In this document: piece after piece, positions 1-10,322 of the stretch
Layout of the letters: each line of letters starts with the position of its first letter
How positions within the stretch are numbered: position 1 is the stretch's first letter
DNA from: Alphaproteobacteria bacterium
Lineage (GTDB): Bacteria > Pseudomonadota > Alphaproteobacteria > Acetobacterales > Acetobacteraceae
Assembly: GCA_020850755.1 (NCBI GenBank)
Contig: JADZEB010000039.1
Location: forward strand, 1-45,251
Reading direction: 5' to 3'
Length of the DNA: 45,251 nucleotides
Translations under genes and position numbers: made by a program
Notes under the pieces: model-generated
What the model was told of the DNA's origin: nothing
Databases searched by the model: none
The model's input: the letters and a program-made list of their open reading frames with translations, nothing else

Positions 1-1053
<1,053 letters not shown>

Positions 1054-1083
1054 GCCGGCGGCAACGGGATCACGCAACGGAGC

Positions 1084-1836
<753 letters not shown>

Positions 1837-1871
1837 GGCGCGGCCGCGGCGATGAAGGGACGATAGGAACG

Positions 1872-3233
1872 ATGGCACGCACCGCGCAAACCTCCCGCGT
1901 AACCGCCCCCGCGCCGGCGTTGGCGGCGCAGCTCGCGCGCTATGCGGGTCTCAAGGATCGGCTGGCGGGCGCCGGCCTGCCCTGGCTGCGCGATCTGCGC
2001 GAGGCGGCGGCGCAGGCGCTCGCCGCCAATGGCCTGCCCACGCCGCGTACCGAGGCCTGGCGCTTCACCAATCTTCGCCCGCTGCACGATCTTTCCTTCG
2101 CCGAGCCGGTGGCGCTGGTCGGCAGCGAGGCGGAGCGGGCGGCGCTTGCGCTGCTGCCCGCACTTGGCCGCTGGCGCGCGGTGCTGGTCGATGGCCGCTT
2201 CCGCGCCGACCTGTCTGAGCTCGACGGCCTGCCCGAGGGGTTGGCGGTGCAGCCGCTCGCGTCGGCGCTGCACGCCGGCGCGGCGGGGCTCGATGGCCTG
2301 CTCGGCACGCTCGCCCGCCCGGACCAGGAGCCGATGGCCGCGCTCAACACCGCGCTGATGGAGGACGGCGTCATCGTGCGCGTCGCGCCCGGCGTGAAGG
2401 TGGCCGAGCGGCTGGAGGTAGTCTCGATCGCCTCGGCCCCGGCCGAGCGCGCGATCGCTTTCCATCCGCGCCTGCTGGTCACGCTCGGCGCCGATGCCTC
2501 CCTGATCCTGGTGGACACGGCGCTGGGCGCGGGTGCTGCGGCCTATCTCAACAATCCGGTGGCCGAGGTGGATCTCGCGCCCGGTGCCTCGCTCGATCAT
2601 GTGCGCGTGCAGGACGAGGGGCCGGCGGCGCTGCACCTCGCCACGGTCTATGCCCGCGTGGCCGAGCGCGCGCGCTATGAAAGCTTCACTCTTTCGCTCG
2701 GTGCGCGGCTGGCGCGCAACGAGGTGCATGTCACGCTCGCCGGCGCCGATGGCGACTGCTCGGTGCATGGCGCCTATCTCGCGCACGGGCAGCGGCATAT
2801 CGACAATACCTCGATCATCCGCCATGCCGCGCCGGCCTGCCGCAGCCGGCAGGTCTACAAGGGCGTGCTGAAGGACCAGTCGCACGGGGTGTTCCAGGGC
2901 AAGATCGAGGTCGACCAGATCGCCCAGAAGACCGACGGCTACCAGATGAACCAGGCCATCCTGCTGAGCCCGGAGGCGGAGGTGAACAGCAAGCCGCAGC
3001 TCGAGATCTACGCCGACGATGTGAAGTGCAGCCACGGCGCCACCGTGGGCGAACTGGACGAGGCGCAGCTGTTCTACCTGCGCAGCCGCGGCGTGCCGGC
3101 CGAGGAGGCGCGCGCGATCCTGGTGCAGGCCTTCTTCGGCGATGCGCTGGAGCAGGTGCCGGACGAGGGGCTGCGCGAGGCGCTCTCCGCGCTGATCGCC
3201 GGCTGGTGGGAGCGCGAGGGGGGGGCGGGATGA
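1872..3233 (+). CDS. sufD: SufD, SUF complex subunit
   Basis: SufD pairs with SufB on the SufC dimer and is needed for iron acquisition during cluster assembly. The protein has 453 residues. Its N-terminal half is Ala/Leu-rich and divergent, as usual for SufD. The C-terminal beta-helix and helical parts are conserved, ending in KCSHGATVGELDEAQLFYLR with the conserved His, followed by RSRGV. The start ATG at 1872 follows a GATAGGAACG ribosome site. The stop at 3231-3233 overlaps the sufS start (ATGA), implying translational coupling. An 8-G run at 3218-3225 lies just before that overlap, in the Glu-Gly-Gly-Ala-Gly tail; a slip there would change only the last residues but could affect coupling to sufS. 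Confidence 0.95.
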   Translation: MARTAQTSRVTAPAPALAAQLARYAGLKDRLAGAGLPWLRDLREAAAQALAANGLPTPRTEAWRFTNLRPLHDLSFAEPVALVGSEAERAALALLPALGRWRAVLVDGRFRADLSELDGLPEGLAVQPLASALHAGAAGLDGLLGTLARPDQEPMAALNTALMEDGVIVRVAPGVKVAERLEVVSIASAPAERAIAFHPRLLVTLGADASLILVDTALGAGAAAYLNNPVAEVDLAPGASLDHVRVQDEGPAALHLATVYARVAERARYESFTLSLGARLARNEVHVTLAGADGDCSVHGAYLAHGQRHIDNTSIIRHAAPACRSRQVYKGVLKDQSHGVFQGKIEVDQIAQKTDGYQMNQAILLSPEAEVNSKPQLEIYADDVKCSHGATVGELDEAQLFYLRSRGVPAEEARAILVQAFFGDALEQVPDEGLREALSALIAGWWEREGGAG

Positions 3234-4501
3234 GTGCCGAGGCAGTCCGGCGCGTGCTTGCGGCAGGTGCCCCGGTGCCGCCGCCCTTCGATGTCGCGCG
3301 CATCCGCGCCGATTTCCCGATCCTGTCGCGGCTGGTGCGCGGCAAGCCGCTGGTGTTCCTCGACAGTGCCGCCTCGGCGCAGAAGCCGCGCGCGGTGATC
3401 GAGGCCATGACCGCGATGTACGAGGGCGGCTACGCCAATGTCCATCGCGGCGCCTACTGGTTGTCGGAGAGCGCGACCGCCGCCTTCGAGGGCGCGCGCG
3501 AGGCGGTGGCCCGCTTCATCAATGCCGGGAGCGCGCGCGAGGTCGTGTTCGTGCGCAACGCGACCGAGGGCATCAACCTGGTCGCGCAGAGCTGGGGCCG
3601 GGCCTTCCTGAAGGCCGGGGACGAGGTGCTCATCACCGCGATGGAACACCACGCCAACATCGTGCCCTGGCAGATGCTGCGCGATCAGATCGGCATCGTG
3701 CTGCGCGTGGCGCCGGTGACAGATCGCGGCGAGCTCGACATGGAGGCGTTCCGCCGCCTGCTCGGCCCGCGCACGCGCCTCGTTGCCGTCACGCAGATGT
3801 CGAACGTGCTCGGCACCATCACGCCGGTGGGGGCGATCGTGGCGGCGGCGCGCGCGCAAGGGGCGCTCGTGCTGCTCGATGGCTGCCAGGCGATCGTGCA
3901 CGCGGCCCAGGACATGCAGGCGCTGGGCGCCGATTTCTACGTGTTCTCCGGGCACAAGCTCTACGGCCCGACCGGCATCGGCGTGCTGTGGGCGAAACTC
4001 GCCCATCTCGAGGCGATGCCGCCCTGGATGGGCGGGGGCGACATGATCGCCTCGGTGAGCTTCGAGCGCACCACTTATGCCGAGCCGCCGGCGCGCTTCG
4101 AAGCCGGCACGCCCGCGATTGCCGAGGCGATCGGCCTCAAGGCGGCGATCGAGTACCTGGGCGGCATCGATCGCGCCGGGGCCCACGCGCACGAGCAGGG
4201 GTTGCTCGACCATGCCACCGCGCGGCTTTCCGCCATCCCGGGTGTCGCGATCATCGGAGAGGCGCAGGCGAAGGGCGCGGTGGTGTCATTCACCGTCGAT
4301 ACCGCGCATCCGCACGACCTCGCCACCCTGCTCGATCGCGCCGGGGTGTGCGTGCGCGCCGGCCATCATTGCGCCCAGCCGCTGATGGAGCGCTTCGGGC
4401 TGCCCGCCACCGCGCGCGCCTCGTTCGCGATCTACAACACGCGCGCCGAGGTGGATGCGCTTGCTGATGCGGTCGCCCGCGCAAGGGAGTTCTTCGCGTG
4501 A
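3230..4501 (+). CDS. sufS: SufS, type II cysteine desulfurase
   Basis: SufS is a PLP enzyme that removes sulfur from L-cysteine and passes the persulfide to SufU for Fe-S assembly. The protein has 423 residues. The PLP lysine is in SGHKLYGPTG (K243) and the catalytic cysteine in RAGHHCAQPL (C381), the short-loop arrangement of type II (SufS/CsdA) enzymes. The start is set at ATG 3230 because it overlaps the sufD stop and places the N-terminus at the expected point. The same frame stays open about 200 bp upstream, but that stretch is the sufD gene read in another frame. The 3' end overlaps the sufU start (GTGA at 4498-4501). The presence of sufU, and no sufE in view, suggests SufU is the sulfur acceptor. 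Confidence 0.97.
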   Translation: MSAEAVRRVLAAGAPVPPPFDVARIRADFPILSRLVRGKPLVFLDSAASAQKPRAVIEAMTAMYEGGYANVHRGAYWLSESATAAFEGAREAVARFINAGSAREVVFVRNATEGINLVAQSWGRAFLKAGDEVLITAMEHHANIVPWQMLRDQIGIVLRVAPVTDRGELDMEAFRRLLGPRTRLVAVTQMSNVLGTITPVGAIVAAARAQGALVLLDGCQAIVHAAQDMQALGADFYVFSGHKLYGPTGIGVLWAKLAHLEAMPPWMGGGDMIASVSFERTTYAEPPARFEAGTPAIAEAIGLKAAIEYLGGIDRAGAHAHEQGLLDHATARLSAIPGVAIIGEAQAKGAVVSFTVDTAHPHDLATLLDRAGVCVRAGHHCAQPLMERFGLPATARASFAIYNTRAEVDALADAVARAREFFA

Positions 4502-4965
4502 CCGAGGATGATCTGCGCGATCTCTACCAGGAAGTGATCCTCGATCACGGCCGCCGGCCGCGCAATTTCCGCCGGCTCGATGCGCCCGACGCCAGCGCGC
4601 GCGGCAACAACCCGCTCTGCGGCGACCGGATCGAGGTGTTCGTGAAGACGGATGCCGAAGGCCGCATCACCGATGCCGCCTTCGAAGGCAAGGGCTGCGC
4701 CATCTCAACCGCCTCGGCCTCGCTGATGACCGAGATCGTCAAGGGCAAGACCGCCGAGGAGGCCAAGGCGCTCGGCGCCGCCTTCCGCGAGATGGCGACC
4801 GGCGGCTGCCCGCATTGCGAGGCCGCGCTCGAGGATGATTTCGACCGGCTGCGCGTCCTGTCCGGCGTGGCCGAATATCCGAGCCGCGTCAAATGCGCGA
4901 CGCTTGCCTGGCACACGCTCGGCGCCGCGCTCGATCATGCCGCCGAGGAGGTGCGCACGGAATGA
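4498..4965 (+). CDS. sufU: SufU-type zinc-dependent sulfur acceptor (IscU fold)
   Basis: SufU accepts persulfide sulfur from SufS; in Firmicutes it is a zinc-dependent transferase rather than a true scaffold. This 155-residue protein has the IscU fold, with NPLCGD (C41, D43), KGCAIS (C67) and RVKCATL (C133), matching the four SufU zinc ligands. It also has the insertion between the second and third cysteines (about 80-120) that separates SufU from IscU. The insertion carries an extra GGCPHCEAA pair (C104, C107), worth noting as possible additional thiols. The GTG start at 4498 overlaps the sufS stop. Known family biology supports a direct partnership with the adjacent SufS. Confidence 0.92.
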   Translation: MTEDDLRDLYQEVILDHGRRPRNFRRLDAPDASARGNNPLCGDRIEVFVKTDAEGRITDAAFEGKGCAISTASASLMTEIVKGKTAEEAKALGAAFREMATGGCPHCEAALEDDFDRLRVLSGVAEYPSRVKCATLAWHTLGAALDHAAEEVRTE

Positions 4966-5351
4966 CCGAAGCCGCCACAAGCACGGCGCACACGCCCTGG
5001 ACACCCGATGGTTCGGCGCCGGCCGATGCGCCCGCGCGCACCCCCTCGCGCCCGAGCGAGGATGCCGTCATCGCCGCGATCGCCTCGGTGCATGATCCGG
5101 AGATCCCGGTGAACATCTACGAGCTCGGCCTGATCTACGCGATCGACATCCTCGATGACGGCTCGGTCAAGGTGCAGATGACGCTGACCGCGCCTGCCTG
5201 CCCCTCGGCGCAGGAACTGCCGGTCGAGGTGAAGCAGAAGGTCGAGGCGGTGCCCGGCACCACGAGCTGCGATGTCGAAGTGGTGTGGGACCCGCCCTGG
5301 GACCCTTCGCGCATGACCGACGAGGCGCGGCTTGCCCTCAACATGCTCTAG
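4962..5351 (+). CDS. sufT: SufT-like MIP18/DUF59 Fe-S maturation factor
   Basis: SufT-type proteins (MIP18 family, formerly DUF59) help mature Fe-S proteins, often when demand is high. This one has 129 residues: a low-complexity N-terminal tail of about 32 residues, then the family core with HDPEIPVNIYELGLIY, the conserved Cys motif TAPACPSA and the VVWDPPWDPSRM stretch close to the C-terminus. ATG 4962 overlaps the sufU stop as ATGA, which decides the start; an upstream in-frame ATG at 4893 would lie deep inside sufU. The position between sufU and sufA fits the SUF operon layout of many alphaproteobacteria. Related families (PaaD, ApbC N-terminal domain) share the fold, but the context favours SufT. 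Confidence 0.9.
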   Translation: MTEAATSTAHTPWTPDGSAPADAPARTPSRPSEDAVIAAIASVHDPEIPVNIYELGLIYAIDILDDGSVKVQMTLTAPACPSAQELPVEVKQKVEAVPGTTSCDVEVVWDPPWDPSRMTDEARLALNML

Positions 5352-5409
5352 CCGCGCGCAATCGGACGCTTTGGGGCAGGCACGGCCCCGTTGATGATGG
5401 ACCAGCACC

Positions 5410-5805
5410 ATGAGTGATGCCGCCACGCAGACACCGCCCAAGGCCCCGCCGGCCGCCGCCGCGCCGCGCGCTTTGCCGCCCCTGATGCGCCTGACCGAGG
5501 CCGCGGTTGCGCGCCTCAAGGCGCTGATCGCTGCCAGCGACAGGCCGGATGCCATGCTGCGCATCGGCGTCAAGCCGCGCGGCTGCTCGGGCATGTCCTA
5601 CACGATGGACTATGTCCAGGCGCCGCAGCCGGGCGACGAGGCCGTGACCGACCAGGGCGTGACCGTGCTGGTGGACCGCAAGGCCACCTTGTTCCTGATC
5701 GGCACGGTGATGGACTACGAGTCCGACAAGCTCCAGTCGGGCTTCGTTTTCCGCAATCCGAACGAGAAGGGCCGCTGCGGCTGCGGCGAGAGCTTCCACG
5801 TCTAG
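5410..5805 (+). CDS. sufA: SufA/IscA-type A-type Fe-S carrier
   Basis: A-type carriers receive Fe-S clusters from the scaffold and deliver them to client enzymes. The 131-residue protein has a Pro/Ala-rich N-terminal tail of about 24 residues, then the HesB-like domain with the three ligand cysteines in PRGCSGMSY (C59) and GRCGCGESF (C123, C125). It lies 58 bp after sufT, the only sizeable gap in the operon. ATG 5410 follows GATGGACCAGCACC, with no strong Shine-Dalgarno. Its TAG stop (5803-5805) shares the palindrome CTAG with the TAG stop of the opposing gene, so the two convergent genes overlap by four bases with no room for a terminator between them. Confidence 0.94.
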   Translation: MSDAATQTPPKAPPAAAAPRALPPLMRLTEAAVARLKALIAASDRPDAMLRIGVKPRGCSGMSYTMDYVQAPQPGDEAVTDQGVTVLVDRKATLFLIGTVMDYESDKLQSGFVFRNPNEKGRCGCGESFHV

Positions 5806-6932
5806 CCTTCGCAGGTGCCGCTGTCGCGCCAGGACAGGATCGCGCGCATCGCATCGAGCAGCACCAGGCGCCCGGCGATCGGCACGCCGCGCGGATCGAC
5901 ATGGCTGAACCCCGGCACCAGGAACAGGCGCGTGCGCGCGCGCGGCAGGCGCGCGGCAAGTGCTACGCTTTCCGTGGGCGGGATCACGCCGTCATCTTCG
6001 CCATGCACCAGGATCGAGCAATGCGCCACCGCGCCGAGCGGCCGGCCGGTCAGGTCGAGCGCGGCAATCGCGCTGGCAACGGGCGCGGGCAGGGCGGCAA
6101 TCAGCGCCGGCACGGCAGCCGGGTCCTGGTTCTCCACCAGTGCCCAGACCGCGCGTCCCTGCGGACCGAGCCGAGCGAGGAGGGGTGCCACCGGCGCGTC
6201 GGGCGCGCGCATGCGCCGCTCGGCGATCGCGGCGAGCAGGATCGCATCGCTGCGGTCGGTCAGGCGGCCGGCATTGCCGCGCACGAAGGCCCATAGCCCG
6301 TAGGGATCGACCACGCCTTCCTGCCAGGGCGCATCCTTTCCGGCGCGGAAGCGGCCGGTGGTAAGGAAGGTCACCATCGCGGTCGCGCTGTGATAGCCGC
6401 CGAGGCCGGTCACCATGCTGATCACGGGCGCGGCGTCGGGCTCCAGCGCCGCCATCTTCACAAGGCCGACCGCAAAGGAGATGCCGGCCAGCGCCACCCG
6501 GCCGGGACGCGGATTGGCCGGATGCGCGGCGAGCGCGAGCGCCGCATCGGCGATCAGCCGTGCCTCGGCGGCGTCGGCGCGCAAAGCGCGGGTCTGCGGC
6601 AGGTCGGGCACCAGCACGACGAAGCGTGCGCGGGCGAGCGAACGGGCGAGCGCCACCAGCCGCGCATCATCCTTGCCGTCGGGCGAGAGGCCGGGCGCCA
6701 GCACCAGCGCCGCGGCCGGCGGCTCGCTGGGCAGATAGAGGTCGGCAACCAGGCTGCGCCCCGCGCGCGCCAGCGCCAGCGCCTGGCGCGTGGGCGGTGG
6801 TGTCTCGGTACTGAGCGCGCTTGGGCCGCCGGCGGCCTCGATGTCGGCCAGCACGCGCGCCGCCTCGCCGCAGGCGGCAAGCGGCAGCAGCGCGGCAAGC
6901 AGGACAAGCGCGGCGAGCCGGCGAATGCTCAT
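5802..6932 (-). CDS. Predicted lipoprotein, alpha/beta-hydrolase family
   Basis: A 376-residue protein with a lipoprotein signal: basic N-terminus (MSIRRL), hydrophobic stretch and lipobox LPLAAC with Cys21, so it is probably anchored in an envelope membrane. The body looks like an alpha/beta hydrolase: a nucleophile elbow ALAGISFAVG (Ser in G-I-S-F-A, with Ala replacing the last Gly), an acid loop HGEDDGVIPP and a His loop PGFSHVDPRG. The substrate cannot be told. The start is ATG 6932, inside the ATGA overlap with the upstream methyltransferase gene; a longer in-frame opening exists, but it would put the signal peptide in the middle of the protein. It converges on sufA, sharing CTAG for both stops. 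Confidence 0.8.
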   Translation of the reverse strand: MSIRRLAALVLLAALLPLAACGEAARVLADIEAAGGPSALSTETPPPTRQALALARAGRSLVADLYLPSEPPAAALVLAPGLSPDGKDDARLVALARSLARARFVVLVPDLPQTRALRADAAEARLIADAALALAAHPANPRPGRVALAGISFAVGLVKMAALEPDAAPVISMVTGLGGYHSATAMVTFLTTGRFRAGKDAPWQEGVVDPYGLWAFVRGNAGRLTDRSDAILLAAIAERRMRAPDAPVAPLLARLGPQGRAVWALVENQDPAAVPALIAALPAPVASAIAALDLTGRPLGAVAHCSILVHGEDDGVIPPTESVALAARLPRARTRLFLVPGFSHVDPRGVPIAGRLVLLDAMRAILSWRDSGTCEG

Positions 6933-8290
6933 CGCTGGAACACCGCGACCGTTTCCAGATGGCCCGACCACAGGAACTGGTCGATCGGCGTCGCGCCGGC
7001 AAGGTGGTAGCCGCCGCCGGCGAGCAGGCGGGCGTCGCGCGCCAGCGCCGCCGGGTTGCACGAGACATAGACGATCAGCGGCACGCGCGACCCGGCCAGC
7101 GCGCGGCACTGCGCCTCTGCTCCGGCGAAGGGCGGATCCAGCACCACCGCATCGAGCCCGGCAAGCTCGTTGCCGGCCAGCGGGCGCGCGGCAAGGTCGC
7201 GCCGTTCGGCCGAGATGCGCCCCGCCATGTCGGCCTTGCGTGCCGCCGCGCCCAGCGCCTCGATTGCCGGCCCGTCGCCCTCCATCGCCAGCACGCGGCC
7301 GAGGCGGGCAAGGGGGAAGCTCAAGGTGCCAAGTCCGGCAAACAGGTCGGCGATGCGCGCCTTGCCACCGCGCTTGCCGAGCGGTTCCAGTGCAGCCAGC
7401 ACGGCGGCCAGGATCGCGGCCTCGCCCTCGGGGCTCGCTTGCAGGAAGGCGCCGGGGGGAACCGGCACCACGACGTCGCCGAAGCGCATCCTGGGCGCGC
7501 GGAACTGGATGATCGGCTCGGGCGCATCGGCGCCGCGCGCGCGCGCAGGCCGCCAGGACAGGCGCGCGAGACCGGCCCCACGCGCGAAGGCGATCAGGCG
7601 CTCGCGTGCCCCTGCATCGGGTGCCGCCTCGGCTTCCAGCAACAGGTCGGCGCCGGTATCGGTGAGGTTGACGACGGCGCTACCGGCTCGTTGCGGCCAG
7701 GGCGTGCCGGCCAGCGCCATGCGCAACGGATCGGTCAGCGCCAGGATGCACGGATCGAGCACCAGGCAGCCGGCGATGTGGGCGACCGATCGGGCGCCAC
7801 GGCGATTAAAGCCGATGCGCACATCATCGCCCGCCCGCGCGATGGCGAGGTCGGCGCGCCGACGCCGGCCCGCAGGGGTGCGCTGCAAAGCCGCCACCGG
7901 CGCATCGGCGAAGCCCGCGCGCGCCAGCGTCTCCATCAGGAGCCCGCGCTTCCAGGCCGCATAGGCCGTGTCGGCAAGGTGCTGCACGGTGCAGCCGCCG
8001 CAGACGCCGAATTGCGGGCAGGGAGGCGGCGCGCGCTCGGGGCTGTCGGCCTCCCGTGTCAACTGCTCGGCCGTCCAGCCATCGCCGCGCCGGGCGGTCA
8101 GCCGCGCGGTGATTCGCTCACCCGGCAGGGCATCGGGCAGGAACACCGGCGCGCCATCCGGCAGCCGGGCGATGCCGTCGCCCTGGGCGCCGAGCCGCGT
8201 GATCGCGAGCGGGACGGGTTCGGCCGGCGGGGCGGCGGGCGAGGGGCGGCGGCGGCCGGCCTGCGGCCGATGTTTCGCGCGCGGGCGCAT
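6929..8290 (-). CDS. TrmA/RumA-family RNA m5U methyltransferase
   Basis: A class I SAM-dependent RNA (uracil-5-) methyltransferase with an Fe-S cluster, related to RlmC/RlmD (RumA) acting on 23S rRNA. It has 453 residues. A basic N-terminal tail and TRAM-like region (about 25-80) are followed by the cluster motif CPQFGVCGGC (C91, C97, C100). The SAM-binding region contains ADLFAGLGTLSFPLA, then VVLDPPFAGA and the catalytic-Cys motif VYVSCNPAAL. The start is placed at ATG 8290, just before the tail RPRAKHRP; open frame further upstream on this strand is the complement of the next gene. The stop overlaps the lipoprotein start, so the two genes are probably cotranscribed. The exact rRNA target cannot be assigned from sequence alone. 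Confidence 0.9.
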   Translation of the reverse strand: MRPRAKHRPQAGRRRPSPAAPPAEPVPLAITRLGAQGDGIARLPDGAPVFLPDALPGERITARLTARRGDGWTAEQLTREADSPERAPPPCPQFGVCGGCTVQHLADTAYAAWKRGLLMETLARAGFADAPVAALQRTPAGRRRRADLAIARAGDDVRIGFNRRGARSVAHIAGCLVLDPCILALTDPLRMALAGTPWPQRAGSAVVNLTDTGADLLLEAEAAPDAGARERLIAFARGAGLARLSWRPARARGADAPEPIIQFRAPRMRFGDVVVPVPPGAFLQASPEGEAAILAAVLAALEPLGKRGGKARIADLFAGLGTLSFPLARLGRVLAMEGDGPAIEALGAAARKADMAGRISAERRDLAARPLAGNELAGLDAVVLDPPFAGAEAQCRALAGSRVPLIVYVSCNPAALARDARLLAGGGYHLAGATPIDQFLWSGHLETVAVFQR

Positions 8291-8356
8291 CACGGACCCG
8301 CTTTCGATTGGGCGCGGCAGAGGGCAGACTGGCCGCCGCCAGTCAAGGAGGGCCGC

Positions 8357-9280
8357 ATGTTCTTCACCCCGCCGCGCACGATCGAAGCCGAAGCCTGGAC
8401 CCGGATGCCCGCCGAGTTCGACCGCACCGCCCGCGCCATGGACAATCTCTGGATCGTCACCAACCAGGGCGTGCCGGTGGGCTCGTTTCTCGAGGGACCG
8501 TCCTTCGACCGGGCGGGCAATCTGTGGGTCACGGACATCCCCTGGGGCCGCATCTTCCGTATCTCGCCGGCAGGCGAATGGACGCTCGTCGCCGAATATG
8601 ATGGCTGGCCGAACGGGCTCAAGTTCCACCAGGACGGGCGCGCCTTCATCGCCGACCGCAAGAACGGGATCATGGTGCTCGATCCCGTCTCGGGCAAGGT
8701 CGAGTCCTATCTCTCCTCGCCCAAGGGCGAGCGGCTGAAGGGGCCGAACGACCTGTTCTTCGCCGCCAACGGCGATCTCTGGTTCACCGACCAGGGCAAT
8801 ACCGACCTGCAGGACCCGACGGGGCGGCTCTATCGCGTCAACGCCAAGGACGGCACGCTGGACCGCATCCTCGACCGCGTGCCCTCGCCGAACGGGCTCC
8901 TGGTCAGCGCCAACGGCCTCTACGCCTACTGCGCGGCGACGCGCGACAACTCCGTCTGGCGCGCGCGCCTGCAGCCGGACGGCCAGCCGACCAAGGTCGG
9001 GCGCTTCATCGCGCTGAACGGTGGCGGCGGGCCGGACGGCATGGCGATGGACGAGCAGGACGGGCTGCTGATCTGCCATGTCGGCCTGGGCGTGGTGTGG
9101 GTGACGAACGCGCACGGCGTGCCCACCCTCTGCATCAAGGCGCCGAAGGGCTACCACACCACCAACATCGCCTTCGGGGGCGCGGACCGGCGCGAGGTGT
9201 TCATCACCGAGAGCTATTCCGGAACGATACTGCGCGCACGCGTGGATGTGCCGGGTCGTATCATGTTCAGTCATATGTAG
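8357..9280 (+). CDS. SMP-30/gluconolactonase-like beta-propeller protein
   Basis: A 307-residue member of the SMP-30/gluconolaconase/LRE family, six-bladed propellers that often act as calcium-dependent lactonases. Recognisable parts are FLEGPSFDRAGNLWVTDIPW near the start (the family EGP motif with its metal-binding Glu), KGPNDLFFAANGDLWFTDQG in the middle (conserved Asn-Asp) and LPNG-like SPNGLLVSANGL. There is no signal peptide, so it is probably cytosolic. ATG 8357 has a clear AAGGAG six bases upstream. It is divergent from the methyltransferase (66 bp apart) and followed 49 bp later by an amidohydrolase gene on the same strand. A lactonase plus a hydrolase beside a TRAP transporter suggests a small organic-acid or lactone pathway; the substrate is inference. 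Confidence 0.85.
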   Translation: MFFTPPRTIEAEAWTRMPAEFDRTARAMDNLWIVTNQGVPVGSFLEGPSFDRAGNLWVTDIPWGRIFRISPAGEWTLVAEYDGWPNGLKFHQDGRAFIADRKNGIMVLDPVSGKVESYLSSPKGERLKGPNDLFFAANGDLWFTDQGNTDLQDPTGRLYRVNAKDGTLDRILDRVPSPNGLLVSANGLYAYCAATRDNSVWRARLQPDGQPTKVGRFIALNGGGGPDGMAMDEQDGLLICHVGLGVVWVTNAHGVPTLCIKAPKGYHTTNIAFGGADRREVFITESYSGTILRARVDVPGRIMFSHM

Positions 9281-9329
9281 GATCGGGCACGGCCACGCCG
9301 TACGGCCAGCACAGCAGGAGAAGCGAGTC

Positions 9330-10220
9330 ATGCGCAAGGACAACAAGCGCCCCGGCTTCGCCATGCCCGCCGGGGCGACCGATTCGCACATGCATGTGTT
9401 CGGCCCGTTCGACCTCTTCCCGCTGGCGGCGAAGCGCTCCTACACGCCGGCGCCGGCCCTGACCGCCGACTACCGCGCCTTGCAGCGCCAGATCGGGCTG
9501 TCGCGCGTGGTGTTCGTGCAGCCTTCCGCCTATGGCACCGACAATCGCTGCACGCTCGATGCCATGGCCGCGATCGGGCCGGCCGCGCGCGGGGTGGTGG
9601 TGATCGAGGACAGCCTGGGCGAGGCCGAACTCGCGGCGATGCACAAGGCGGGCGTGCGCGGCGTGCGCATCAACATCCTGTCCGTCGGGGCATCCTCGGC
9701 CGAGGCGCTGACGGCGAGGCTGCGCGCCACGGCCGCAAGGCTGGCGCCGTTCGGCTGGCACATCCAGCTGTTCGCATCGATCGGGCTGATCGCCGCGGTG
9801 ATGCCGATCGCGCTCGGCCTGCCGGTGCCGGTGGTGGTCGACCATATGGGCATGCCCGACGGGCAGGGGCCGGCGGACCAGCCGGGCTTCGGTGTCCTGC
9901 TGGAGGCGCTTGGCTCGGGGCGGATCTGGGTCAAGCTGTCCGGGAGTTGCCGCGTCGATACCGGGCCGCCGCCCCATCAGCGCGCCCTGCCGTTTGCCCG
10001 GGCGCTGGCGGCCGCGCGGCCCGACCGCATGGTGTGGGGCAGCGACTGGCCGCATATCGGTGTGCATGGCGGCAAGGCCGTGGGTGGCGAGGCGCCGCCG
10101 GTGCCCTATCGCGATCTCGACAACGGGGCGCTTCTGGACGAGCTTGCGACCTGGGTGCCCGAGGCCGCTCGGCGTAACCTGATCCTGGTCGACAATCCTG
10201 CGCGCCTGTACGGCTTCTGA
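9330..10220 (+). CDS. Amidohydrolase-family protein, LigI-like (pyrone/lactone hydrolase type)
   Basis: A 296-residue TIM-barrel amidohydrolase (amidohydro_2 / COG3618). The N-terminal metal motif TDSHMHVFGP (H20, H22) and the late GSDWPHIGVHG (Asp-Trp-Pro-His) are characteristic of the subgroup containing 2-pyrone-4,6-dicarboxylate lactonase (LigI) and sugar-lactone hydrolases. ATG 9330 follows CAGGAG with about ten bases of spacing, which sets the start; an upstream in-frame ATG would overlap the preceding gene. It probably shares an operon with the SMP-30-like gene and ends before a strong hairpin. The convergent TRAP transporter could import its substrate. LigI identity is not established: the substrate could be any small carboxylated lactone. 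Confidence 0.85.
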   Translation: MRKDNKRPGFAMPAGATDSHMHVFGPFDLFPLAAKRSYTPAPALTADYRALQRQIGLSRVVFVQPSAYGTDNRCTLDAMAAIGPAARGVVVIEDSLGEAELAAMHKAGVRGVRINILSVGASSAEALTARLRATAARLAPFGWHIQLFASIGLIAAVMPIALGLPVPVVVDHMGMPDGQGPADQPGFGVLLEALGSGRIWVKLSGSCRVDTGPPPHQRALPFARALAAARPDRMVWGSDWPHIGVHGGKAVGGEAPPVPYRDLDNGALLDELATWVPEAARRNLILVDNPARLYGF

Positions 10221-10249
10221 ACCGCCGCAGAGGGAGAGGCGCCAAAGGA

Positions 10250-10283
10250 AACGGCCCCGGGGCATCGCGCCCGCGGGGCCGTT
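10250..10283. terminator. Hairpin terminator between convergent genes
   Basis: A perfect 10-bp inverted repeat, AACGGCCCCG at 10250-10259 and CGGGGCCGTT at 10274-10283, with extra GGGC/GCCC pairing possible in the loop. It lies between the amidohydrolase (+) and dctP (-) and is flanked by A-rich and TT-containing ends, so it could serve both directions. Confidence 0.8.
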
Positions 10284-10322
10284 CTCGTAGTGCCGCGCGC
10301 CGTGGCGGCCGGTATTGCCGTG

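Noticed and set aside
3026-3229. N-terminal extension of SufS
   Set aside because: The frame is open, but the sequence is sufD in another frame; the ATG at 3230 overlaps the sufD stop and gives the family length.
6929-9391. One 820-codon minus-strand frame that appears to fuse an unknown N-terminal half to the RNA methyltransferase
   Set aside because: The first 367 codons are the exact complement of the SMP-30-like gene, which has a good ribosome site and family motifs. The methyltransferase starts at 8290.
10250-10283. The hairpin as an operator or attachment site
   Set aside because: Its position between convergent genes and stable GC stem fit a plain terminator better.
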